A stretch of 64,000 bases of DNA from Niastella sp. OAS944 (GCA_024809215.1 JANUBW010000001.1:2150841-2214840); one strand, 5' to 3'; shown: positions 8,130 to 18,111, counted from the stretch's first letter. Notes: generated from the sequence alone by a model not told the origin. Numbers and translations: made by a program.

Positions 8130-9536
8130 TTAAAGTCCAAAACTTAAAGAATGAATATAGTCGTAGATATAACCGGTAAGTCCGGTAATAATAATACCTG
8201 CAACACAAATAAACATAGCCAGCTTGGGATACGCAGGTATTGCTAAATGTTCTATCGGGTGTTCATTGGCATCCATAAAAATAGCTTTTACAATGCGCAG
8301 GTAATAATAGAAAGAGATGATCATATTTAATGCCGCCACCGTTATCAAAACATAATTCCCTTTACCAGCACCCGACATTAACAGAAAGAACTTTCCAAAA
8401 AAGCCCGCGGTTGGCGGTACACCAGCCAGCGAAAACAAGGCAATGGTAAGCACCCACGATAAAACAGGATTGGTCTTGTAAAATCCTTTATAATCGCTTA
8501 CCTGCTCACGCCCTGTAACTGAACTTACCAATGCAACCACACCAAAAGCAGCCAGGTTTGAGAACACATAAATAAGTACGAAATAAACTACGGAGGCAGT
8601 GGCTAGTTGAGAACTGCCGGTAATACCAACGAGAATAAACCCGATCTGTGCAATGGACGAAAAAGCAAGGAAGCGTTTGATATTGTTTTGCCGGATGGCA
8701 AAAAGATTCCCAATCAATATGGTTAACATCGATAAAACAAACAACATATTATACCAGGTGCCGGCCATTGGTTTGAATACTGTATATAAAACAGAAACAA
8801 ACACAAATAATACCGATCCCTTTGAAATGACCGATAACCACGAAGTAACGGCTACCGGTGCGCCCTCATACACATCGGCCGTCCATAAATGAAAAGGCAC
8901 TACGGATATTTTAAAGGCAAACCCTGCCAGTAATAATACAAAAGCAAAAACGGGTAAAGGGCCGCCTGTAATATGAGAAGCTAGTTCACTAAAAGTAAGT
9001 GTGCCGGTTGCGCCATATACCAACGAAATACCAAACAATAATAAGCCCGATGCAAAAGCTGATGATACAATAAACTTCATGGCGGCTTCTGATGACTTTC
9101 TTTTACCCAGATCGAAATTGGCCATAGCCGCCAATGGAATGCTCGATAATTCCAACCCAACATAAAACATCAACAGGTTGCCGGTCGAGATCATAAAGAA
9201 CATACCCAGTAAATTGCTTAATAACAAAATATAAAACTCCGGCACATGCTCATGTTTCTTTAACCACGATGATGATTGTAATGAAACAATGAGTGTACCC
9301 AGGCTTAAAATATTTTTCTGTAGTACTATTAATGGATTGGTAAAAAACATACCATCGAACAACATGCCCGCCTGGTTTCCCATAAAGCCCGCAGCCAGAT
9401 TAAACAACAGCAACCCATTGGCCAGGTTCAGAATGGCGGTATTAGACATTTCAGTTCCAATCTTCAAAAGCAACAGGGTAAAAATGATCACCGTAATGAT
9501 CAGTTCCTGTTTCATTAGTAATAAAAAATCAATCAT
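8130..9536 (-). CDS. nuoN: NADH-quinone oxidoreductase subunit N
   Basis: This 468-residue protein with about 13-14 membrane helices is one of the three antiporter-like proton-pumping subunits of complex I. The key lysine-containing helices can be recognised: KISVVPFHLWTADVYEGAP is the conserved NuoN signature, and GVPPTAGFFGKFFLL marks helix 12. It is the last recognised complex I gene of the operon, starting three bases after nuoM ends. Length is normal for the family. Confidence 0.95.
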   Translation of the reverse strand: MIDFLLLMKQELIITVIIFTLLLLKIGTEMSNTAILNLANGLLLFNLAAGFMGNQAGMLFDGMFFTNPLIVLQKNILSLGTLIVSLQSSSWLKKHEHVPEFYILLLSNLLGMFFMISTGNLLMFYVGLELSSIPLAAMANFDLGKRKSSEAAMKFIVSSAFASGLLLFGISLVYGATGTLTFSELASHITGGPLPVFAFVLLLAGFAFKISVVPFHLWTADVYEGAPVAVTSWLSVISKGSVLFVFVSVLYTVFKPMAGTWYNMLFVLSMLTILIGNLFAIRQNNIKRFLAFSSIAQIGFILVGITGSSQLATASVVYFVLIYVFSNLAAFGVVALVSSVTGREQVSDYKGFYKTNPVLSWVLTIALFSLAGVPPTAGFFGKFFLLMSGAGKGNYVLITVAALNMIISFYYYLRIVKAIFMDANEHPIEHLAIPAYPKLAMFICVAGIIITGLTGYIYDYIHSLSFGL

Positions 9537-9539
9537 AAA

Positions 9540-11000
9540 CTATTGATTAATCAGTTCTGTTAGCCAGAATGGAGCAATACCGATGGCTATAATTCCTATT
9601 ATTAGTACACCAGCTGCTATTTTTTCATTCCACCGGGCATCGCTTAAGTTGTGCTGCACCGTTGCGCCATCTACCTGCAAGGGCCCCATGATCACTTTGC
9701 CCATGGCCCTTAAAATGTAGACAGCGGTAACTACGATCGATGCACAGGCCAGTACAGTTGCCAACCGGTACCAGTTATCGGCTTTTTCCCAGGAACCCAT
9801 AAACACCGTTACTTCGGCAACAAAGCCACTCAGGCCCGGCAAACCCAGTGAGCACAATCCGGCTATTACAAATACTGTAGCTATAAATGGCATTACTTTT
9901 AATAACCCGCCCAATTGCGCCACCTGCCGCGTATGCGTTCTATCGTATAACATACCAATGGCGGCAAAGAAAAGGGCCGTCATTAACCCATGCGAAACCA
10001 TCTGCATTACCGCGCCCATAATGGCAGTTTGCGTCATCATACCAATACCAAGTAAAACAAAACCACAATGGCTTATGGAAGAATAGGCATTAATGTATTT
10101 TAGATCGGTTTGCATCATGGTGGCGAATGCGCCATAGATGATGGCAATGGTAGCGAGCAGAATTATGATCCATGAATAATAATGTGCGGCATCTGGCATT
10201 AACAACGTAGCCATCCGCAAACAACCATAACCACCTAATTTCATACTTATCCCTGCCAGGAACATAGAGGCCGCAGTGGGCGCCGAAGAGTGCCCATCGG
10301 GCACCCAGGTATGAAATGGGAACAGGGCGGTGAATATGCCAAAGCCAACAAAAGCAAACGGAAAAAATAATCGCTGCGCTTCTGGTGATATATGCTGTTG
10401 TGCAATCTGCAACATATTAAAGGAATGAGCACCGCTGAGGGCTTGCGTGTTAAAATAAACACCGGCCAAACCTACAAACACCAATGCACTACCGCCCATA
10501 AGCATTAATGCCAGTTTCATGGCACTGTATTCTTTGCGACCGCTGCCCCAAATGCCAATCAGAAGGAACTTGGGTATAACCGCAACTTCGAGGAAGAAGA
10601 ACAGGGTAAACAAGTCGAGCGAAATAAAAAAACCATAAGCGCCCATGCTTAGCAACGTTAGCAAAAAGAAAAACTCTTTACTTAACTTAGCCGTGGTCCA
10701 CGAAACCAGGATGCCCGCAACAGTAACAAAAGCAGTAAGCAATATCATGGCTACAGAAATGCCATCAATGCCAACATGATAATGAATGTTCAGCGGCGCA
10801 TACCACACATGGTCCTCCTGAAACAACATTTGGCTTCCATCTACCACCCGCTGCTCCCAGTAAGTAAATAAAATATAAAATGAATAAAGCAGCTGAACTA
10901 CCGCTCCACCTAACGCCACTACTCTTACCTGCTTTAAGCCACTGCACAGCAATAAGGCGATAACTGTTATTATAGGTAATATGATGAGTACTGACAACAT
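9540..11000 (-). CDS. nuoM: NADH-quinone oxidoreductase subunit M
   Basis: This 486-residue polytopic membrane protein is an antiporter-like proton-translocating subunit. Diagnostic segments are HVGIDGISVAMILLTAFV near residue 77, the FFFLEVAVIPKFLLIGIWG helix with the conserved Glu, and FPFHTWVPDGHSSAPTAAS. SLGLPGLSGFVAE corresponds to the helix-12 region. The subunit pairs with NuoL and NuoN in the membrane arm. It is 18 bases downstream of nuoL in the same operon. Confidence 0.96.
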   Translation of the reverse strand: MLSVLIILPIITVIALLLCSGLKQVRVVALGGAVVQLLYSFYILFTYWEQRVVDGSQMLFQEDHVWYAPLNIHYHVGIDGISVAMILLTAFVTVAGILVSWTTAKLSKEFFFLLTLLSMGAYGFFISLDLFTLFFFLEVAVIPKFLLIGIWGSGRKEYSAMKLALMLMGGSALVFVGLAGVYFNTQALSGAHSFNMLQIAQQHISPEAQRLFFPFAFVGFGIFTALFPFHTWVPDGHSSAPTAASMFLAGISMKLGGYGCLRMATLLMPDAAHYYSWIIILLATIAIIYGAFATMMQTDLKYINAYSSISHCGFVLLGIGMMTQTAIMGAVMQMVSHGLMTALFFAAIGMLYDRTHTRQVAQLGGLLKVMPFIATVFVIAGLCSLGLPGLSGFVAEVTVFMGSWEKADNWYRLATVLACASIVVTAVYILRAMGKVIMGPLQVDGATVQHNLSDARWNEKIAAGVLIIGIIAIGIAPFWLTELINQ

Positions 11001-11018
11001 CAGTTTTGTGTTAATTTT

Positions 11019-12947
11019 TTATGTCCAGAGATAAATAAACACCGCGGCCAGTGCAATTATTCCACCAAAGAAATACAGCGTATAACTTTGTATGCTGCCC
11101 GACTGTAATGCTTTTATTCGTTCTGAAATACCTGTGGTAGCCCAACCCAGCTTATTCATAAAGCCATCTACAATATTTTTATCAAACCAGGCTGCCGGTT
11201 TGGCAATGCCGTTAAAAATGATCTTTTTTGTAATGAACAGGTATAATTCATCAAAGTAGAATTTCTGTCTGATGGCCCTGTATAATCCACCGATGGCAGT
11301 AGCCAGTTTTTGCGGCTGGTCGTTCTCATTAAAGTATAAAACGAATGCCAGCGAAATACCTGCAAGGGCCATTGCTATTGGAGCAATAGAAAAACTGGCA
11401 GAAATAGTGATCTCCTCACCTTTTCCGTTAGCAGCTACAAAATGCGTAAAGGGTATAAACCCAACTACAATAGCTGCCGCCGCCAACACCAGCAAGGGTA
11501 ACTTCATATTCAGGTTACCTTCTCCATGATGATCACTGTGGGTAGAAGTTTTGTTATAGAATATACTAAAGTATAACCGGAACATATAAAAGGCCGTAAT
11601 GCCCGAGGTGATGAGGGCTATATAATATATAAGCTTATTGCTTTGCCAGGCCGTAATCAATATTTCCTCCTTACTAAAAAAACCAGCCAACGGTGGAATA
11701 CCTGCAATGGCCAAACAGGCTATTAAAAAAGTGGCGTGTGTAATGGGCATGAACTTTCGCAACCCGCCCATATTTCCCATTTCATTGGTATGTATAAAAT
11801 GAATGACAGCCCCCGCCCCCAGGAACAATAATGATTTAAAGAAAGCATGTGTAAAAAGATGGAACAACGAGGCCGTGTAGCCTGTATTCACCGCTTCGCC
11901 ATAAGCCGGAACGCCTAATGCAAATAACATATACCCTATTTGTGAAATGGTGGAGTAAGCCAGCACCCGTTTAATATCTGTTTGGGTACAGGCAATGATG
12001 GCAGCCAGAAAAGCCGAGATGGCGCCAACCCAGGTTATCAATTTTAACACCGAAACATCTATAAGGTAAATTGGGTATAGCCTGGCCACCAGGTACACAC
12101 CAGCCACTACCATGGTAGCTGCATGTATTAATGCCGATACCGGAGTGGGCCCCTCCATGGCATCGGGCAACCAGATATGCAAAGGGAACATGGCCGATTT
12201 ACCTGCACCGCCAATAAACACCAGCGTAAGCGCCCAGCTTAATACTGGTATTCCCACCACTCCATACCCCGTCATTTGCGCCAAAACCGGGGAGTTGGTC
12301 CCGGTTATTCGTTGTATCATGGTGCCAAAATCGAGTGTGCCGCTGTAAAACGCAAGTATCAATATACCTATTAAAAAACCCAGATCGGCAAAGCGGGTAA
12401 CTATAAATGCTTTCTTTGCCGCAGCTACTGCAGCAGGCCGGTCGTAATAAAAACCAATGAGCAGGAAGGAGGAAACACCTACCAACTCCCAAAAGATATA
12501 GATCTGAAAAATGTTTGTAGATAATACCAACCCCAACATTGAAAATGTGAACAGCCCCAGAAACGCGTAATAAGTAGCAAACCGTTCTTCCCCTTTCATA
12601 TAACCCAAACTAAACACATGCACCATCAACGATACAAAGGTTACCACTACCAGCATCATTACCGAAGCGGGATCGAGCAACGCGCCCATATCAATAGACA
12701 TGCCCAACGAAAACTGCAGCCAGGTATATTGTAACGCCGTAACCGGTTGATATACGCCATTCACTTTTCCATTTACAAAAAAGTACTGGTAAGCCGTATA
12801 AAAAGCCAGTATTGTTGAAATGAATAGGAAAAGCGTACCCACTATACCGGCTGATTTGGCAAAAGTTTTTTTACCAAACAAACCTAACAACACAAAACCT
12901 GCTAAAGGTAGCAGGGGAATTAATGCTATGTAGTTTGAATATTCCAT
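11019..12947 (-). CDS. nuoL: NADH-quinone oxidoreductase subunit L
   Basis: This 642-residue protein is the distal antiporter-like subunit with its long C-terminal lateral helix. Signatures include YAFLGLFTFSMLGLVLSTN, IFWELVGVSSFLLIGFYYD, FPLHIWLPDAMEGPTPVSAL and GIPPLAGFFSKEEI. The C-terminal region (about 500-642) matches the extended amphipathic arm and ends in a last membrane helix. It follows nuoK after a 59-base gap, the largest in the operon, which contains a GTTGAC-type repeat. Confidence 0.96.
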   Translation of the reverse strand: MEYSNYIALIPLLPLAGFVLLGLFGKKTFAKSAGIVGTLFLFISTILAFYTAYQYFFVNGKVNGVYQPVTALQYTWLQFSLGMSIDMGALLDPASVMMLVVVTFVSLMVHVFSLGYMKGEERFATYYAFLGLFTFSMLGLVLSTNIFQIYIFWELVGVSSFLLIGFYYDRPAAVAAAKKAFIVTRFADLGFLIGILILAFYSGTLDFGTMIQRITGTNSPVLAQMTGYGVVGIPVLSWALTLVFIGGAGKSAMFPLHIWLPDAMEGPTPVSALIHAATMVVAGVYLVARLYPIYLIDVSVLKLITWVGAISAFLAAIIACTQTDIKRVLAYSTISQIGYMLFALGVPAYGEAVNTGYTASLFHLFTHAFFKSLLFLGAGAVIHFIHTNEMGNMGGLRKFMPITHATFLIACLAIAGIPPLAGFFSKEEILITAWQSNKLIYYIALITSGITAFYMFRLYFSIFYNKTSTHSDHHGEGNLNMKLPLLVLAAAAIVVGFIPFTHFVAANGKGEEITISASFSIAPIAMALAGISLAFVLYFNENDQPQKLATAIGGLYRAIRQKFYFDELYLFITKKIIFNGIAKPAAWFDKNIVDGFMNKLGWATTGISERIKALQSGSIQSYTLYFFGGIIALAAVFIYLWT

Positions 12948-12969
12948 ATGGTAAATCGTGATACAGGTT

Positions 12970-13008
12970 TCAACCTGTTAACTTGTCAACTTGTTAACCC
13001 GTCAACTC
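12970..13008. repeat. GTTGAC/GTTAAC short repeat between nuoK and nuoL
   Basis: On the minus strand this stretch reads as about four near-copies of a 10-base unit RGTTRACAAG, starting GAGTTGAC and ending ACAGGTTGA. The same start and end appear in the shorter copy at 48510-48540 next to the 21-bp array. It is a dispersed intergenic repeat of unknown role. Confidence 0.6.
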
Positions 13009-13318
13009 AATTTTTCATTTCTTTCACATCCTCTACATCAATCGATCTATGATTACGATATAAATTAATTATGATAGCAATCGCCACGGCAGCTTCGGCG
13101 GCCGCAACTGTTATTATAAACAGCGAAAAGAACACGCCATTCAGCTTATCGGGGTACAGGTATTTATTGAATGCTACAAAATTGATATTCACACTATTCA
13201 GGATCAGTTCTATCGACATAAGCATGGTAATCAGGTTGCGACGGGTGAACAACCCATACGTACCAATAAAAAACAAGGCAGTACTTACAAATAAGATATG
13301 TGTTAATGGTATGCTCAT
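13007..13318 (-). CDS. nuoK: NADH-quinone oxidoreductase subunit K
   Basis: This 103-residue protein with three membrane helices contains the NuoK signature GLFTRRNLITMLMSIELILNS, whose Glu lies in the central proton path, and AAEAAVAIAIIINLYR with the second conserved Glu. Its start overlaps the nuoJ stop by four bases, implying translational coupling. Confidence 0.95.
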   Translation of the reverse strand: MSIPLTHILFVSTALFFIGTYGLFTRRNLITMLMSIELILNSVNINFVAFNKYLYPDKLNGVFFSLFIITVAAAEAAVAIAIIINLYRNHRSIDVEDVKEMKN

Positions 13319-13929
13319 GATTTATCTTCTATTACCAGATCTTTTGTTTCAGGGATCAGTTTATTTGTTCCGTCATTTGCCCCAATAGGAGCGGCTTGTT
13401 TTTGAACGGACGTTCCTTTGGGCACCGATCGCATAGCTATAACAATACACCCTACCATGGCTGCCAACAGCAACATACTCACCACCTCAAAAGGCAATAC
13501 AAAGCCATACTTTTTAGTATCGAGCATTTGTTCGCCAATAGCAGATACGGGAACATTAAATGGTTTTGTAGTTGTTGCTGCATTAAACCCATACCCGGCA
13601 ATGATGCGATACGAAAATGAAAACCCAAACAGCACCGCCAGTAAAGAGAAAAGAATTCGTTTCAATGGCGGTTTGGGCATTTCACTACCCGAATAGTGGG
13701 TAAGAAAAATAGAGAAGATGATGAGCACCACTACCCCACCTACATACACAATGATCTGCACAGCGGCAACAAATTCTACCTGCATCCAAAAATATAAAGC
13801 AGCCACACCTACCAAACTAAACAACAACCAAATGGCCGATCGAAAGATCTTTTGACTGGTTACAGCCAATATCGCCGTTCCCAGTATGAAAGCTGATATT
13901 AAGTAAAATATGATTGCGGATGCATCCAT
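13315..13929 (-). CDS. nuoJ: NADH-quinone oxidoreductase subunit J
   Basis: This 204-residue protein has five predicted membrane helices. The family core is visible in residues about 5-90: IFRSAIWLLFSLVGVAALYF and VAAVQIIVYVGGVVVLIIFS, the latter forming the pi-bulge helix near the quinone site. The C-terminal 35 residues are polar and variable. It overlaps nuoK by four bases. Confidence 0.94.
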   Translation of the reverse strand: MDASAIIFYLISAFILGTAILAVTSQKIFRSAIWLLFSLVGVAALYFWMQVEFVAAVQIIVYVGGVVVLIIFSIFLTHYSGSEMPKPPLKRILFSLLAVLFGFSFSYRIIAGYGFNAATTTKPFNVPVSAIGEQMLDTKKYGFVLPFEVVSMLLLAAMVGCIVIAMRSVPKGTSVQKQAAPIGANDGTNKLIPETKDLVIEDKS

Positions 13930-13975
13930 AAAAATTATTAATCACAAGTTCTTATAATTTACGACCTCAACTCCT

Positions 13976-14455
13976 TTATTCAACACCGGCTCTTATTTTA
14001 GAACCCGGTTTATTTAACTTCTTCAATAACTGGTTCCTGTCATACACACTATGTTCAAAAGTTTGCGCCATTTTTATGGCGCTGGTGGGGCAGGCTTCCA
14101 CACATAAATTACACATGGTGCACAACTCAAGATGGTATACAAATGTGTCCAGCGCCTTTTTCTTTTTGCCTTCGGGTGTTGTATCAAATTTGGTAACGAT
14201 CTTGATGGTAGCATTGGGACATGCCAGTTCGCAAGCGGTGCAACCGGTACAGGCATGTTCGTTATTGTCGTCGTGCGCCATTACCACTTCACCACGGAAC
14301 CGCTCTGGTAATTTCATTTGAGCCCGGTTGTCGGGGTACTGTTGGGTAATAATTTCTTTGGGCCGAATAAAATAACTACCCGTTGTTTTCATTCCTTTTA
14401 GGAGCGAAGCAACTGCCCGATACACATCTGATATGTATTCTTTTAAAAATGCCAT
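13976..14455 (-). CDS. nuoI: NADH-quinone oxidoreductase subunit I (two 4Fe-4S clusters)
   Basis: This 159-residue ferredoxin-like peripheral-arm subunit carries clusters N6a and N6b. Both cysteine motifs are complete: Cys69, 72, 75, 79 (CTGCTACELACP) and Cys112, 115, 118, 122 (CTMCNLCVEACP). With NuoB it passes electrons toward quinone. Because no NADH-binding module is encoded here, this subunit is the exposed electron entry point of the encoded complex. Its start overlaps nuoH by 13 bases. Confidence 0.96.
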   Translation of the reverse strand: MAFLKEYISDVYRAVASLLKGMKTTGSYFIRPKEIITQQYPDNRAQMKLPERFRGEVVMAHDDNNEHACTGCTACELACPNATIKIVTKFDTTPEGKKKKALDTFVYHLELCTMCNLCVEACPTSAIKMAQTFEHSVYDRNQLLKKLNKPGSKIRAGVE

Positions 14456-15519
14456 CCCATTATTGCAATTAATGTTATTAATAACAGGTTAAACATACTG
14501 ATGGGCAATAGATATTTCCATTCCAGGCTCAACAACTGATCGATGCGTAAGCGCGGGAACGTCCATCGAAACCACATGATCAAAAATATCAGGAAAAATG
14601 TTTTGCCCATAAACCAAACTGAAGATGGAACGTAATCCATAGTATGATTAAACCCTTCCCAATTACCTATGTGTAATGGCATCCACCCGCCTAAGAACAA
14701 GGTGGCGCCAATAGCGCATACTATAAATATGTTGATGTATTCTGCCAGAAATAACAACGCGAACTTCATTCCTGAATATTCGGTATGAAAGCCTGCTGTT
14801 AACTCCGATTCTGCTTCGGCCAAATCAAAAGGCGCGCGGTTGGTTTCTGCAGTAACAGCAATAATGAAGATCACAAAAGAAATAATAGCGGGAATATGTC
14901 CGCGGAACAACCACCAACCGGTTTGTTGTGATGCAACGATCTCCGAGATCTGTAAACTACCCGACAATACAACAATGGAAATAATTGATAAACCAGCCGA
15001 CAATTCATAACTAACAATCTGAGCTCCGCTGCGCATGGCACCGAGTAGAGAATATTTATTGTTACTTGCCCAACCAGCCATCAGAATGCCAATTACCGAA
15101 ACCGATGATACCGCCGACACATACAGCACACCGATATTAATATCCCATATTTGAAAACCTTTGGCAAATGCAATAGGAGCCAGAATAAGCATAGCCGCAA
15201 TCATTACAATGAAGGGCGCCAGGTTAAACAGGAACTTATCGGCGCCATTGGGCGTTAGCCCTTCTTTCATCATTAGCTTTAGCGTATCGGCAGTAGTTTG
15301 TAAAATACCTTTGGGCCCTACACGGTTTGGCCCCAATCTTATTTGCATACGTGCCGCCACCTTGCGTTCCATTAATACCAACACCAGTCCCAACGTAGCA
15401 AATAACCCAATTACAAGCAACATAACGATAGCGCATTCCAGTATCAATGCCATAGTTGGGCTGAACGTGCTGTACAACCATTGTTGAATTGAATTGGTTA
15501 TGTGCTCAAGACTAAACAT
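14443..15519 (-). CDS. nuoH: NADH-quinone oxidoreductase subunit H
   Basis: This 358-residue membrane subunit has about eight helices and forms the quinone chamber with NuoB and NuoD. The conserved charged loop AETNRAPFDLAEAESELTAG and the following HTEYSGMKFALLFLAEY are intact, as is the N-terminal LVLMERKVAARMQIRLGPNR signature. It begins 24 bases after nuoD ends, so there is no room for nuoE, nuoF or nuoG, which sit here in 14-gene operons. Confidence 0.96.
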   Translation of the reverse strand: MFSLEHITNSIQQWLYSTFSPTMALILECAIVMLLVIGLFATLGLVLVLMERKVAARMQIRLGPNRVGPKGILQTTADTLKLMMKEGLTPNGADKFLFNLAPFIVMIAAMLILAPIAFAKGFQIWDINIGVLYVSAVSSVSVIGILMAGWASNNKYSLLGAMRSGAQIVSYELSAGLSIISIVVLSGSLQISEIVASQQTGWWLFRGHIPAIISFVIFIIAVTAETNRAPFDLAEAESELTAGFHTEYSGMKFALLFLAEYINIFIVCAIGATLFLGGWMPLHIGNWEGFNHTMDYVPSSVWFMGKTFFLIFLIMWFRWTFPRLRIDQLLSLEWKYLLPISMFNLLLITLIAIMGWHF

Positions 15520-15543
15520 ATTTTACTTTTTCATTTCTCATTT

Positions 15544-16677
15544 TCACCTATCAATATCAGGTATTACTAAATCAAGCGTTCCCATAATAGCCATTAGATC
15601 TCCAATCTTACTGCCTCTGCTAATATGATCAAGCGCCGACAAATTTGAAAAGCCCGGCGATCTGAATTTGATGCGGTAGGGCGTTGTGCCACCCTCACTA
15701 ACTATATATACACCCAGTTCGCCACGGGCTGTTTCGGCCCTTGAATAAAATTCTCCTTTAGGTAATTTCAACACCGCTTTTGTTTTGGCCTGAATATCGC
15801 CTTCAGGAATATTATCTATCAATTGTTCAATAATGCGTATGGATTGGCGTAACTCTTTTATCCGTACCAGGTAACGCGAAAAACTATCGCCACCCATTTC
15901 TATAATCTCATCGAACGAAACTTTATCGTACACTTCATAGGGATATAGTTTCCTTATGTCGCATGATACCCCGCTTGCCCTTCCTACGGGGCCGGTGCAA
16001 CCAAATGAAATAGCATCTTCTTTTGTTAGTACGCCAACGCCTTTGGTCCGGTTCTGAAAAATAATATTACCGGTAACCAGGTCGTCGTACTCATCAATCT
16101 TATTATTAAACAGCTGTATAAAGTTTTTTACCCGTTGCTGAAAATTGGGATGAAGATCATACATCACACCACCCGGTACCATATAGTTCATGGTTAGGCG
16201 GGCCCCGCAGGTTTCTTCCATAATATCATTGATGGTTTCCCGTTCGCGAAAGGCATAAAAAAACGGCGTGAATGCGCCGAGGTCCATGGCCATTGCTCCC
16301 CACCACAATTCGTGCGAAGCAATACGGGTAAGTTCATCCATCAATACCCGTATTACCCGGGCGCGTGGCGGTACTTCCAACTGTAATGCTTTTTCAACAC
16401 ACATGGCGCACGCATGGTTGTTTATATGGGCCGACAAATAATCCATGCGGCTGGTAACGTAAATAAACTGGCGATAACTAAGGCTTTCACACATCTTCTC
16501 AATACTGCGATGGATATAACCCAAATGCGGTTCTACTTTCTGAATGGTTTCTCCCTGTAACCTAATAACAAGGTGCAATACCCCATGCGTGGCAGGGTGT
16601 TGCGGACCAACGTTGATCACCAGATCATCACCATCAGCCTTATTATCAGCTTCTATTATTTGTGTTTCTCTATACAT
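15544..16677 (-). CDS. nuoD: NADH-quinone oxidoreductase subunit D
   Basis: This 377-residue 49-kDa-type subunit shapes the quinone pocket. The N-terminal VNVGPQHPATHGVLHLVIRL carries the conserved quinone-contacting His, and QFIYVTSRMDYLSAHINNH carries the conserved Tyr region. The hydrogenase-derived fold continues to the C-terminal DLVIPDIDR ending, standard for the family. It is not fused to NuoC. It lies seven bases after nuoC. Confidence 0.96.
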   Translation of the reverse strand: MYRETQIIEADNKADGDDLVINVGPQHPATHGVLHLVIRLQGETIQKVEPHLGYIHRSIEKMCESLSYRQFIYVTSRMDYLSAHINNHACAMCVEKALQLEVPPRARVIRVLMDELTRIASHELWWGAMAMDLGAFTPFFYAFRERETINDIMEETCGARLTMNYMVPGGVMYDLHPNFQQRVKNFIQLFNNKIDEYDDLVTGNIIFQNRTKGVGVLTKEDAISFGCTGPVGRASGVSCDIRKLYPYEVYDKVSFDEIIEMGGDSFSRYLVRIKELRQSIRIIEQLIDNIPEGDIQAKTKAVLKLPKGEFYSRAETARGELGVYIVSEGGTTPYRIKFRSPGFSNLSALDHISRGSKIGDLMAIMGTLDLVIPDIDR

Positions 16678-16684
16678 TAAATAG

Positions 16685-17143
16685 TTAAAGTTTGATCATG
16701 TTCACCGGGTCTTCAAAATCTTTTTTCAGCGGATGCCCTTCAAAATCATCGGTCAGTATCAATCGGCGCAAATCGGGGTGATGCAGGAACCGAACGCCAA
16801 ACAGGTCGTATACTTCACGTTCATGAAATTCAGCCGTACGCCAGATGTCTGATACCGTTTCTATTTCAGCATTATTTCTATCCAGTTTCACTTTTATTAC
16901 AACGTTATGCCTGAAGGTGGTTGAGGTGAAATGATATACCATCATTAAATGCTTCGTTTGCGGCCAGTCTATGCACGTAAGGCAAAACAAATAATCCATT
17001 TGCAAGGCATCGTGGCGTAACCAGTTTGCAAAGGCTTTCCACTCACCTGCTTCCACCTGTACATTCAACCATTCGCCGGTTTCATCAAAAACAGCGCTGG
17101 GTTGCCCTTGGGTTATATGGTCTTTGAGCTCATTGTTGGTCAT
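16685..17143 (-). CDS. nuoC: NADH-quinone oxidoreductase subunit C
   Basis: This 152-residue 30-kDa-type subunit is in the short free-standing form. The family signature [20 protein letters not shown] is intact, followed by the C-terminal GHPLKKDF. It is a structural part of the peripheral arm. It overlaps nuoB by four bases and precedes nuoD by seven. Confidence 0.95.
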   Translation of the reverse strand: MTNNELKDHITQGQPSAVFDETGEWLNVQVEAGEWKAFANWLRHDALQMDYLFCLTCIDWPQTKHLMMVYHFTSTTFRHNVVIKVKLDRNNAEIETVSDIWRTAEFHEREVYDLFGVRFLHHPDLRRLILTDDFEGHPLKKDFEDPVNMIKL

Positions 17144-17706
17144 GATTCCATTTTTTCAGCTCGTATCTGTTCGCGGGTTAGTCCGCTTTTTATTTTTTGT
17201 TGTAGGGTAATCAGGGCGTGTAATAATGCTTCGGGCCGTGGCGGGCATCCGGGTATATATACATCAACCGGTATTATATGATCGGCACCTTTTACAACAG
17301 AATATGTATTATAGAAAAACGGGCCGCCACTTATGGCGCAGGCGCCCATGGCAATTACATATTTGGGATCGGCCATTTGATCGTACAGGCGTTTTAGTAC
17401 CGGCGCCATTTTATTAACGATAGTGCCGGCGATAATGATCACATCGGCCTGGCGGGGGGTAGCCCGCGCCACTTCAAAACCAAAGCGGGAGAAATCGTAT
17501 TTAGAGGAAGCCACCGACATCATTTCAATGCCACAACAACTGGTGGCAAAAGTGAGAGGCCATAATGAATTGGAACGTGCCCAGTTAATGATATCATTAA
17601 AAGAGCTGATGATGATGCCGCCCCCTGGCAGGTCATGCACTTGCCCGGGAAAATGACCATTCCCTTCGGATGCGGTTTCTATTTCTTTATTTGTGTTGTT
17701 TTCCAT
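17140..17706 (-). CDS. nuoB: NADH-quinone oxidoreductase subunit B (cluster N2)
   Basis: This 188-residue protein carries the terminal 4Fe-4S cluster N2. All four ligands are present: adjacent Cys57 and Cys58 in [10 protein letters not shown], Cys123 in MGACAISGG and Cys154 in [14 protein letters not shown]. The N-terminal 25 residues are an acidic, variable extension. It lies 22 bases after nuoA and overlaps nuoC by four. Confidence 0.96.
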   Translation of the reverse strand: MENNTNKEIETASEGNGHFPGQVHDLPGGGIIISSFNDIINWARSNSLWPLTFATSCCGIEMMSVASSKYDFSRFGFEVARATPRQADVIIIAGTIVNKMAPVLKRLYDQMADPKYVIAMGACAISGGPFFYNTYSVVKGADHIIPVDVYIPGCPPRPEALLHALITLQQKIKSGLTREQIRAEKMES

Positions 17707-17728
17707 TGCCGGATACAGTTTTTCCGTA

Positions 17729-18079
17729 TTACATCCATTTTAATGCGCCTTTCTTATGAGCGTACAAAAACCCGGTAAATAATATGAAAAAGAAAATGGC
17801 GATCTCAACAAGCGCCATTATTCCAACTTTTTTTACAACAACGGCCCAGGGATAAACGAAGATCAATTCTACGTCAAAGATCAGGAATAGAAGGGCGAAC
17901 AGATAATAACCAACATTAAATTGATTCCAGGGTGAACCTTCAGATGGAATGCCACATTCATAGGGCTGGCCTTTTTGCGCATTTACCGATCCCCTTACCA
18001 AAAATTTGGATACGAGTATGCCGCCGGCCGAAAAAAGAATGGCAGCTATGGTCAATACTAGGAGCGCAACAGGTCCCAT
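17729..18079 (-). CDS. nuoA: NADH-quinone oxidoreductase subunit A
   Basis: This 116-residue protein with three membrane helices has the family loop [20 protein letters not shown] with its conserved Cys, and [17 protein letters not shown]. It is the first gene of the nuo operon. A perfect 16-bp palindrome lies 17-32 bases before the start codon. Confidence 0.95.
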   Translation of the reverse strand: MGPVALLVLTIAAILFSAGGILVSKFLVRGSVNAQKGQPYECGIPSEGSPWNQFNVGYYLFALLFLIFDVELIFVYPWAVVVKKVGIMALVEIAIFFFILFTGFLYAHKKGALKWM

Positions 18080-18095
18080 ATGGCGAAATTGAATA

Positions 18096-18111
18096 TCCCG
18101 ACATGTCGGGA
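18096..18111. promoter_or_regulatory. 16-bp perfect palindrome upstream of nuoA
   Basis: TCCCGACATGTCGGGA is fully self-complementary and lies in the untranslated leader of the nuo operon, 17 bases before the start codon. It could be an operator, an mRNA hairpin, or a copy of a dispersed GTCCCGACATGTCGGGAC-type repeat of this phylum. Confidence 0.4.

Noticed and set aside
12199-12492. 97-codon minus-strand frame inside nuoL
   Set aside because: Out of frame within a clearly coding nuoL with conserved motifs on both sides.
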